NCBI GenBank assembly: GCA_963693285.1
Contig: OY848930.1
Coordinates: forward strand, 4,464,001-4,528,000
DNA: 64,000 nucleotides
Direction: 5' to 3'
From: Xestospongia muta
Lineage: Eukaryota; Porifera; Demospongiae; Haplosclerida; Petrosiidae
Of the stretch, positions 56,346 to 64,000 are shown one piece after another. Position numbers and translations under genes: made by a program. Position 1 is the stretch's first letter; every line of letters starts with the position of its first letter. The notes under the pieces were generated by a model that was given only the letters and a program-made list of their open reading frames with translations, was not told the DNA's origin and searched no databases.

Positions 56346-59300
56346 ATGAACATTCCACTCTTACTTGGCTATATTGCCTTGGCAATGGTAGTACTTGGAG
56401 CCAACACTCCAGTCAATGGGTTTGATCATCAGATCTATGTGAGTTGTTCTTCAGAAACTATTGGTAATGATACTTGTAGACCATCACATGATGGTTTACA
56501 TTGTACTACACTTGATCAGGCTCTTAAAGAACTACAACACAATTCTACTGTTGTCTATATTAAGTCAGGTATCTGTAGTCTAAGTAAAGAAGTGCATTTT
56601 CAATACAAAACTGATATAGCTATCATTGGTGATAATGATGGTGACACTGATGTGGTTATAGAGTGTTCAGATTATGCTGGTCTTTCATTTTCTTATTCAA
56701 GTAATATCATACTGGAATCCCTTGCGTTGTATCACTGTGGTGCTGTTCAGATAAGTACAAGTAGAAACATAAGCATTACAGTTTTTGAATACATTCACTT
56801 TACATCAGCTTTATATATGCTATTTTGTGCTAACGTTACTCTGATTGATGTACACTTGTACAGATCCAAAGGTGGTGGTCTTGTTTTGTATAACACTGTG
56901 GGTAATGTGATTATTGAAAGTTGTGTTTTTAACCATAGTCACGCCTTTCCGTATAAATCAGTTGGTGGAGGAGGACTCCAGATTGAGTTCTCATACTGCA
57001 TACCGGGCAATATTGAGTGCCGAGACAGTGGTAATTCTCAAGTAAACAGTCAATATTCATCTGGTGCTTTTTATACAATTACAGACTCCATTTTTGAAAA
57101 GAACAGAGCACTTTCCCCCATAGCACACAAACGGAGTTTTACATTTTTTAAGTTGAGCAATGAGAAATCGAATAATTTTGCATTTGGCAAAGGTGGTGGG
57201 TTATCAATTATCTTAAAAGGCAATGCACATGACAATAATTTCTTGATCAGTAATTGTACTTTCCATAAAAACTATGCTCATTATGGTGGAGGATTCTATG
57301 TTGCATTCCATGATCAATCTCAGGCTAATCATGTATCAATTACTAATTGTAATATCACTGCTAATGAAAACTTTGATATACATAATAATATCTGGGATGA
57401 TGATAATGGTGGCGGAGGTATGATTGTCTTTTTGTCTGGTACCAATGATACTAATGTCTTCCAAATACATGACAGTACATTTCATGATAATGTGGGTCTC
57501 TCTGGTGGAGGACTAGCTGTAGAAGCTATAGCAAATTTTGGAAAACTCAATGGTTCATTAAGTTTAGATAATCTTGTGTTTCAAAACAATTCAGCTTTTC
57601 TTGGTTCAGCTATTCACTTTTTTCAGGACAACAGTAATTGTCAATTCAAACTAGTGGTTAATATCAGCAACAGTTCATTTATAGACAACTCACCAATTTG
57701 TTCTAAAAAGAAAGCTATATTATTTGCTAGTCTTATTTGCTCTGGTATTGTCTACACTAATACACAAGACCTTCAAGTAACTGGTGAACTATTTTTTACA
57801 AACAACATGGCATCAGCTCTGGAAATTCATTATTCGAGAGTCAATGTATTAGATGGTGCAAAACTAGTTTTTCAAAACAACACAAGTATTTATGGTGGAG
57901 GTCTAGCCTTGTATGAATGTAGCTTCATAGAGGTACATCCTCAGACTCAGTTCATTTTTGACAGTAATAGTGCTACTACATATGGTGGGGCTATATACTC
58001 TGGTCCATGTGCCCAGTCTGCTCAATCATCAATATTATCAATGAAATGTTTTATATCATACTTCAACCGCTCAATAATTCCTGATGATTGGGATACTGAA
58101 TTCAATTTCACTAATAATGTAATTGGAACAGGCTCCTCACCTAATTCAGTGTATGCTAGTTCTATTACTTCTTGCTTGTGGCCAGATGGCTATGACACAT
58201 TTAAAGTTGACTACAACACAACCTTTTGTTGGAGTCCCTTCCATTATTATCCACATAATTGTACTGATAGTATAGACTCTGGTCCTGCATTTCTAAGTCA
58301 CAGTAATGAAAGTTTTGTGATATTTCCTGGTCAAGCTATCTATTCACCTGTCGTTTATAATGGTTTTAAACGTAAGATTAAGGATCCTCCTATTCAAGCT
58401 TGTATAAAATTTGGTTCAGCTTCTCTAGACAATTCTCAAATGAAAAAATGTATGAGGTTTTCATCAACAGGTGTACTCCATGTATACCAATATGACAGCA
58501 GTGACTTAGTGACATCTGATACCATTTATTTGACTACTACAACAGTAACACCAGAAAGTCTCCAGTCTACACTTGAAATAACTTTCAAAAACTGTTCTTG
58601 GCCATTTCAATTTGATACCAAGCAGTGCTCATTTCTCTTACCTTCTATTTGTTGTTCTGAAGGTTGTGGTGAACAATGTGGTATTGGATCAATGATTTAT
58701 CCAGATGAGCGTTACTGTATTTACTGTAAAAATGATTTAGATTTAATTGTTGGTCATTGTCCATTTGCTTACAGTAACAAGCCAAAGTTTGTATTCAGTT
58801 ACTCTAATAAGTCTTTTTCTGAACTACAAGTTTGTGCCAATAATCGTACAGGCCCACTTTGTGGACAGTGTGAAAAAGGTCTTGGCATTCCTATTAATTC
58901 TGTCTATTTTGAATGTAAAGACTGTCGAGGGAACATCATACTCAAAAGTTGGTTCATCTTTATATTACTAGAGCTGCTTCCATTGACAGTAATGGTGGTC
59001 ATCATTTTGGTTTTCAATATAAGATTGACTGATGGATTTTTCGCTGGTCTTGTTTTGTATGCTCAAATCATATCAGTAGATTTCCAGGGTTGGTATTATC
59101 CAGCTTGGCTGACTGTACAGCAAGATACTTCATTTAAGGGAGACTATCTTACATACATTAGTACAAGTCCCTATAGTATTTTTAACTTGAACTTTTTGCG
59201 TATGCTTGGTCCATCTTGGTCTAATCCAGTCTGTTTAACAAGTGACATGGGACCATTGGCTGTCTTTACAACATGGTACTGTATAGCTTTTTATCCTTTT

Positions 59301-60506
59301 TTCTTACTGTTATTGCTATTAATATTGCAAACATTATATGACAATGGTTCCTCATGTGTCTTTATTGTTTTTAAACGCTTTCGCAAAATGCTAGCACGAT
59401 TTCGGCAATTCTTAAACATTCAGCCATCATTGATGGAGTTTGCAGCATCAATATATGTGCTATTATTTACACAGTTCATTTCTTTATCTTATAAAATGTT
59501 ACATTTTAGTACATGGCAAAGTATGACAAATGAGAATTTAAAGGGTAGAGTTTTCTTTTATAATGCTAGTCTAACTTATTTTGGGTGGCCTCATGCATTT
59601 TTTGGAATATTTGCATTCACCATTTTATTTTTCATTATATTATTACCAACTTTGTTCCTTAGTCTCTATCAATTTAAATGGTTCCATCAATTTCTGACCC
59701 TTTGCAAATTGAGGTATCAATTTCTAGTGTCTTTTGGTGATGTGTTTTCAGGTTCTTTAAAGAATGGTACTGGTAATAGCAAAATTGACTTTCGTTCATT
59801 TGCTGGTTTCTATCTTGTCTTTCGAATCATTGCTATGACATTTTATTATATAACAAGTGACCCAAAAATTGTCCTCTACTGTGAGACATGTTTATCACTT
59901 TTGTTTGCTGGTTTCATCATGATCTTCAGACCCTATAAAAAGAAAATTATCAATTTTGCAGAGTTTACTGTATTTTCTGTTTTGGGATTAATGAGTGCTT
60001 TATGCCTTTCTCAAGGACAAGAAGGAAGACATATTTGTGTAGTGACCATTATGCATATACCCATTGTTCTTTTACTAATCTACATTGTTTATAGGATTGT
60101 AACAAAAGTGTACCAACACTATAAAAATCATCGCCCTTTACAAGATGGAAATGATAACTGCTCTAATGAAACATTTCAAGACTCAACAACAATAGAGAAA
60201 TTCCCAGATCGTGTTCTCAATCCCACTGAATATCAGGAACGTCATGTTGGATTCACTTCTTCTGAGTCTGCTCCATCTTCACTTAATAGTTCTCAGATTC
60301 ATCTCCGGAATCCAGCTAGTGGTCATAGCAGTGATGGTAGTCAAACAAATGACACCAGATTTGAAACCAGTTCCAGAACCACTGTACAAATTGGTAAGAC
60401 TGCTAAGACTAATACCACAAGTCGTACTACATTTCAGACCAGTATTAGATCCAGTGTTAGAAATACAACCAGTGATTATGGCAGTGCAAGAACTGATGAT
60501 AGCTGA
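56346..60506 (+). CDS. Array gene D: PMP-repeat beta-helix, multi-pass membrane protein
   Basis: An intact single exon of 1386 codons from the ATG at 56346. Same layout as A. The ectodomain belongs to the C/D/E type (SHAFPYKSVGGGGLQ, FEKNRALSPIAHKRSFTFFK). It lacks one Ser in the CSSETIG segment and carries a shortened DDDNGGGG loop where the others have DFDSGGGGG. It shares QGQEGRHICVV with C and FYNASLTYFGWPH with B. The tail ends SARTDDS. The conserved upstream block with TCTTTAGG is present 18 bases before the ATG. Confidence 0.88.
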   Translation: MNIPLLLGYIALAMVVLGANTPVNGFDHQIYVSCSSETIGNDTCRPSHDGLHCTTLDQALKELQHNSTVVYIKSGICSLSKEVHFQYKTDIAIIGDNDGDTDVVIECSDYAGLSFSYSSNIILESLALYHCGAVQISTSRNISITVFEYIHFTSALYMLFCANVTLIDVHLYRSKGGGLVLYNTVGNVIIESCVFNHSHAFPYKSVGGGGLQIEFSYCIPGNIECRDSGNSQVNSQYSSGAFYTITDSIFEKNRALSPIAHKRSFTFFKLSNEKSNNFAFGKGGGLSIILKGNAHDNNFLISNCTFHKNYAHYGGGFYVAFHDQSQANHVSITNCNITANENFDIHNNIWDDDNGGGGMIVFLSGTNDTNVFQIHDSTFHDNVGLSGGGLAVEAIANFGKLNGSLSLDNLVFQNNSAFLGSAIHFFQDNSNCQFKLVVNISNSSFIDNSPICSKKKAILFASLICSGIVYTNTQDLQVTGELFFTNNMASALEIHYSRVNVLDGAKLVFQNNTSIYGGGLALYECSFIEVHPQTQFIFDSNSATTYGGAIYSGPCAQSAQSSILSMKCFISYFNRSIIPDDWDTEFNFTNNVIGTGSSPNSVYASSITSCLWPDGYDTFKVDYNTTFCWSPFHYYPHNCTDSIDSGPAFLSHSNESFVIFPGQAIYSPVVYNGFKRKIKDPPIQACIKFGSASLDNSQMKKCMRFSSTGVLHVYQYDSSDLVTSDTIYLTTTTVTPESLQSTLEITFKNCSWPFQFDTKQCSFLLPSICCSEGCGEQCGIGSMIYPDERYCIYCKNDLDLIVGHCPFAYSNKPKFVFSYSNKSFSELQVCANNRTGPLCGQCEKGLGIPINSVYFECKDCRGNIILKSWFIFILLELLPLTVMVVIILVFNIRLTDGFFAGLVLYAQIISVDFQGWYYPAWLTVQQDTSFKGDYLTYISTSPYSIFNLNFLRMLGPSWSNPVCLTSDMGPLAVFTTWYCIAFYPFFLLLLLLILQTLYDNGSSCVFIVFKRFRKMLARFRQFLNIQPSLMEFAASIYVLLFTQFISLSYKMLHFSTWQSMTNENLKGRVFFYNASLTYFGWPHAFFGIFAFTILFFIILLPTLFLSLYQFKWFHQFLTLCKLRYQFLVSFGDVFSGSLKNGTGNSKIDFRSFAGFYLVFRIIAMTFYYITSDPKIVLYCETCLSLLFAGFIMIFRPYKKKIINFAEFTVFSVLGLMSALCLSQGQEGRHICVVTIMHIPIVLLLIYIVYRIVTKVYQHYKNHRPLQDGNDNCSNETFQDSTTIEKFPDRVLNPTEYQERHVGFTSSESAPSSLNSSQIHLRNPASGHSSDGSQTNDTRFETSSRTTVQIGKTAKTNTTSRTTFQTSIRSSVRNTTSDYGSARTDDS

Positions 60507-60976
60507 GTTAGTTTGTAATATATTACTAAAAACTACAATGATTGAATGTAGTTTGTAATAACTCCTTTATTATATCTTTGTAATGTATTTTTGTGTGCCT
60601 CATTTATAATTGATTGTATGTCATATGATTTAATTGATTTTTGTAAACTTATCTATCAAAAATAATGATTTTCTTGTGTGTCTTCAAAAATTTTATATAC
60701 TTAACAAAAATAATAATAATGTATTATTAAATAATGAATTAAATAAAATCGAAATTACATCACAAGAGGTTTATTTGTACAAAAAACAAATAATAAATAT
60801 TTGTACTACCAATGTGGTACCAGACAATGGTCAAGAAAGAGATATTGCATATACACATAATTTTAAAATATTGTTTTAGTGTTGTTAAGATCTGATATAA
60901 AATGTTATTTCAATAACATACAATCAATCTATACAGTCAATGATGTCAGTAAAATTTGACTAATAGTACAGGTTCA

Positions 60977-61319
60977 CTATTCTAGGTATCTAGTTTGGAG
61001 ATTTTTAAAGAGATCATCTCCAGCTTCTAGTAGTCTACCCAGTATTGTACCATTTGGAGATTTTTGTTTTTCTTCCTCACTGAGTCCATGTTCTAAGAGT
61101 TGTTCTTTAGGTTGTGAGAGATATTGGAACATAGATGTGAAAGATGTTCGCTTAGATGCCTCTTGATGTCTAATAGATGACGAGATGGATAAATAGATTG
61201 ACGGTTGTATGATTAGACAGATACTTACCAACAATTTATCATTAGTTGATATAGAAGATGTGGAGAGCCAGGAGGAGAGGAGGAGGAAGACATTCTCCTT
61301 CATCCATTTGTTTAATATG
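60977..61319 (-). pseudogene. Tyrosine-kinase 3' end fragment in spacer D-E
   Basis: Same remnants as at 55572-55914, including the same 5-base insertion in the C-lobe exon. The conserved RPSF is RTSF here. The tail again ends LFKNLQTRYLE with a stop at 60977. Confidence 0.78.
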
Positions 61320-61758
61320 CTATATAAATTAAGAGTGTTATAGTCATCCAACTGTCTGCCTATTTATCTATTTATCAATCTATCCTTTAGTCTATCATTA
61401 AATTATCCTTATCACTCTAGTATCTATGGATGCTATTGAAAAGAAAAGTGCTATTTCTTATGCTATTTAGTGCTAATTCCGGTATTTCCATAATTAGGTC
61501 TAACATTTCTTTACGGTATTGATAAGCCACTTTGCCTTCTTGTTATTATAAATACTTTCATTATAGTGGCGCTATTGTATAATCTCCAGTAGCTACTGTC
61601 TCAACTTTTCAAGGAAAGGTCAAATTTGAGTAAGAAATTGTAGAGAATTGTTAGTAGTAATATTATTAATTACTAATAATTCAATATCATTTTAATGATT
61701 ATAATATTGAGCTTTATTATATTATACCTCATTGTCTTTAGGTTATTATCATATTAAA

Positions 61759-64000
61759 ATGAATGTTCCACTCTTACTTGGCTATATTGCCTTGGCAATG
61801 GTAGTACTTGGAGCCAGCACTCCAGTCAATGGGTTTGATCATAAGATCTATGTGAGTTGTTCCTCTTCAGAAACTATTGGTAATGATACTTGTAGACCAT
61901 CACATGATGGTTTACATTGTACTACACTTGATCAGGCTCTTAAAGAACTACAACACAATTCTACTGTTGTCTATATTAAGTCAGGTATCTGTAGTCTAAA
62001 TAAAGAAGTGCATTTTCAATACAAAACTGATATAGCTATCATTGGTGATTATAAAGGTGACACTGATGTGGTTGTAGAGTGTTCAGATTATGCTGGTCTT
62101 TCATTTTCTTATTCAAATAATATCATATTGAAATCCCTTGGGTTATATCACTGTGGTGCTGTTCAGATAAGTACAAGTAGAAACATAAACATTACAGTTT
62201 TTGAATACATTCACTTTACATCAGCTTTATATATGCTATTTTGTGCTAATGTTACTCTGATTGATGTACACTTGTACAGATCCAAAGGTGTTGGTCTTGT
62301 TTTGTATAACACTGTGGGTAATATTATTATTAAAAGTTGTGTTTTTAATCATAGTCACGCCTCTCCATATAAACCAGTTGGTGGAGGAGGACTCCAGATT
62401 GAGTTCTCATACTGCATACCGGGCAATATTGAGTGCCCAAACAGTGGTAATTCTCAAGTAAATAGTCAATATTCATCTGGTGCTTTTTATACAGTTACAA
62501 ACTCCATTTTTGAAAAGAACAGAGCACTAGCACACAAAACACACAAACAGAGTTTTACATTTTTCAAGTTGAGCAACGAGAAATCGAATAATTTTGCGTT
62601 TGGTAAAGGTGGTGGGTTATCAATTATCTTAAAAGGCAATGCACATGACAATAATTTCTCTATCAGTAATTGTACTTTCCATAGAAACTATGCTCATTAT
62701 GGTGGAGGATTCTATGTTGCATTCCATGATCAATCTCGGGCCAATCGTGTATCAATTACTGATTGTAATATCACTGCTAATGAAAACTTTGATATACATA
62801 ATAATATCTGGGATTTTGATAGTGGAGGAGGAGGAGGTATGATTGTCTTTTTGTCTGGTACCAATGATACTAATGTCTTCCAAATACATGACAGTATATT
62901 TCATGATAATGTGGGTCTCTCTGGTGGAGGACTAGCTGTAGAAGCTATAGCAAATTTTGAAAAACTCAACGGTTCATTAAGTTTGGATAATCTTGTGTTT
63001 CAAAACAATTCAGCTTTTCTTGGTTCAGCTATTTACTTTTTTCAGGACAACAGTAATTGCCAATTCAAACTAGTGGTTAATATCAGCAACAGTTCATTTA
63101 TAAACAACTCACCAATCTGTTCCAAAAAGAAAGCTAGATCATTTGCTAGTCTTGTTTGCTCTGGTATTGTCTACTCCAATGCACAAGACCTTCAAGTAAC
63201 TGGTGAACTATTTTTTACAAACAACATGGCATCAGCTCTGGAAATTCGTTATTCAAGAGTCAATGTATTAGATAGTGCAAAACTAGTTTTTCAAAACAAC
63301 ACAAGTATTTATGGTGGAGGTCTAGCCTTGTATGAATGTAGCTTCATAGAGGTGTATCCTCAGACTCAGTTCATTTTTGACAATAATAGTGCTACTAAAT
63401 ATGGTGGGGCTATATACTCTGGTCTATGTCCCCAGTCTGCTCAATCATCAATATTATCAATGAAATGTTTTATATCATACTTCAACCGCTCAATAATTCC
63501 TAATGATTGGGATACTGAATTCAATTTCACTAATAATGTAATTAGAACAGACTCCTCACCTAATTCAGTGTATGCCAGCTCTATTACTTCTTGCTTGTGG
63601 CCAAACAGTTATAAAACATTTGAAGTTGACTACAACACAACCTTTTGTTGGAATCCCTTCCATTATGATCCAGATAATTGTACTGATAGTATAGACTCTG
63701 GTCCTGCATTTCTAAGCTACAGTGATAAAAGTTTTGCGATATTTCCTGGTCAAGCTATCTATTCACCTGATGCTTATAATGGTTTTAAACGTAAGATTAA
63801 GTATCCTCCTATTCAAGCTTGTATAGACTCTGGTCCAGCTTCTCTAGACAATTCTCGAATGAAGAAATGTATGAGGTTTCCATTAAAAGGTGTACTCCAT
63901 GTATACCAATATGACACCAGTGACTTAGTGACATCTGATACCATTTATTTGACTACTAAAACAGTAACACCAGAAAGTCTGCAATCTACATTTAAAATAA
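61759..64000 (+). CDS. Array gene E: beta-helix multi-pass gene, 3' truncated by window end
   Basis: Open from the ATG at 61759 to the last base (about 747 codons), covering the signal peptide, the full beta-helix repeat region and part of the membrane-proximal domain. No frame break was found. The ectodomain is of C/D type in the N-terminal third (SHASPYKPVGGGGLQ, FEKNRALAHKTHKQ) but A/B type at NNSPICSKKKARSFASLVCS and NVIRTDSS. It has private changes such as IGDYKGDTD and WPNSYKTFEVDY. It starts 5413 bases after gene D, keeping the array period. Confidence 0.85.
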   Translation, partial: MNVPLLLGYIALAMVVLGASTPVNGFDHKIYVSCSSSETIGNDTCRPSHDGLHCTTLDQALKELQHNSTVVYIKSGICSLNKEVHFQYKTDIAIIGDYKGDTDVVVECSDYAGLSFSYSNNIILKSLGLYHCGAVQISTSRNINITVFEYIHFTSALYMLFCANVTLIDVHLYRSKGVGLVLYNTVGNIIIKSCVFNHSHASPYKPVGGGGLQIEFSYCIPGNIECPNSGNSQVNSQYSSGAFYTVTNSIFEKNRALAHKTHKQSFTFFKLSNEKSNNFAFGKGGGLSIILKGNAHDNNFSISNCTFHRNYAHYGGGFYVAFHDQSRANRVSITDCNITANENFDIHNNIWDFDSGGGGGMIVFLSGTNDTNVFQIHDSIFHDNVGLSGGGLAVEAIANFEKLNGSLSLDNLVFQNNSAFLGSAIYFFQDNSNCQFKLVVNISNSSFINNSPICSKKKARSFASLVCSGIVYSNAQDLQVTGELFFTNNMASALEIRYSRVNVLDSAKLVFQNNTSIYGGGLALYECSFIEVYPQTQFIFDNNSATKYGGAIYSGLCPQSAQSSILSMKCFISYFNRSIIPNDWDTEFNFTNNVIRTDSSPNSVYASSITSCLWPNSYKTFEVDYNTTFCWNPFHYDPDNCTDSIDSGPAFLSYSDKSFAIFPGQAIYSPDAYNGFKRKIKYPPIQACIDSGPASLDNSRMKKCMRFPLKGVLHVYQYDTSDLVTSDTIYLTTKTVTPESLQSTFKI

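Larger units (their letters stand above)
40172..64000 (+). repeat. Tandem array, five units, period about 5.4 kb
   Basis: Start codons at 40172, 45566, 50931, 56346 and 61759 are spaced 5394, 5365, 5415 and 5413 bases. Genes and spacers are both homologous. Each spacer of about 1.2 kb holds a 3'UTR-like block, a minus-strand kinase remnant and a conserved 5' block ending in TCTTTAGGTTATTATCATAT. The array continues past the window. Confidence 0.95.

Noticed and set aside
40172..64000. Calling the array genes adhesion-type 7TM GPCRs
   Set aside because: Hydrophobicity suggests eight or nine segments after the signal peptide, not seven, and no GAIN/GPS cleavage motif is visible before the first segment.

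Overview
The window looks like genomic DNA from a sponge, most likely a demosponge close to Amphimedon. The DNA is AT-rich and gene-dense. Genes have many short exons with canonical GT-AG introns. The proteins are animal-type (Death domain, SH2-tyrosine kinase, PH-formin, UEV, UBL-UBA), and the introns are full of simple ATGG/TCCA-type satellites. The species is an inference. The splicing and the animal families are read directly from the sequence.

Layout: (1) 526-5317 (+), the 3' ten exons of a fold-type I PLP aminotransferase whose 5' end lies off the window. (2) 6649-11984 (+), an unusual signalling protein: unknown N-terminus, Death domain, long coiled coil, SH2 domain, and a tyrosine-kinase domain that has lost its catalytic aspartates. 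(3) 12189-12933 (+), a complete UBE2V-type ubiquitin E2 variant. (4) 13700-24448 (-), a formin with N-terminal PH-like and PH domains, FH1, FH2 and a second PH domain at the C-terminus. Its FH2 region is interrupted by a 200-N assembly gap and a one-base frame break. (5) 24812-31021 (+), a roughly 900-residue HEAT/ARM-repeat protein, divergent from the formin. Its 3' exons are duplicated twice downstream (31621-33557), together with a small unknown minus-strand ORF. (6) 35122-39832 (-), a UBL7-like UBL-UBA protein. (7) 40172 to the window end (+), a head-to-tail array of five copies (A-E) of a large single-exon gene with a start-to-start spacing of about 5.4 kb.

The array is the most striking part. 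Each intact copy encodes about 1390 residues: signal peptide, a beta-helix ectodomain with Chlamydia-PMP-like GG[A/L/F] and FxxN repeats and many N-glycosylation sites, a Cys-rich membrane-proximal module, eight or nine hydrophobic segments, and a Ser/Thr-rich tail. A, B and D are intact, C has three frame disruptions, and E runs off the end. Variable sites group the copies in mutually incompatible ways, which points to gene conversion or unequal exchange. Each spacer carries a decayed minus-strand fragment of a tyrosine-kinase 3' end, and the A-B spacer also carries a dead copy of UBL7 exon 1, so part of the history of the duplication can be read.

A 58-bp minisatellite family recurs at four separate loci in both orientations. 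No tRNA, rRNA, CRISPR array or intact transposon was recognised. Exon coordinates were set by hand from splice sites and reading-frame continuity. They are good to a few bases except where stated.
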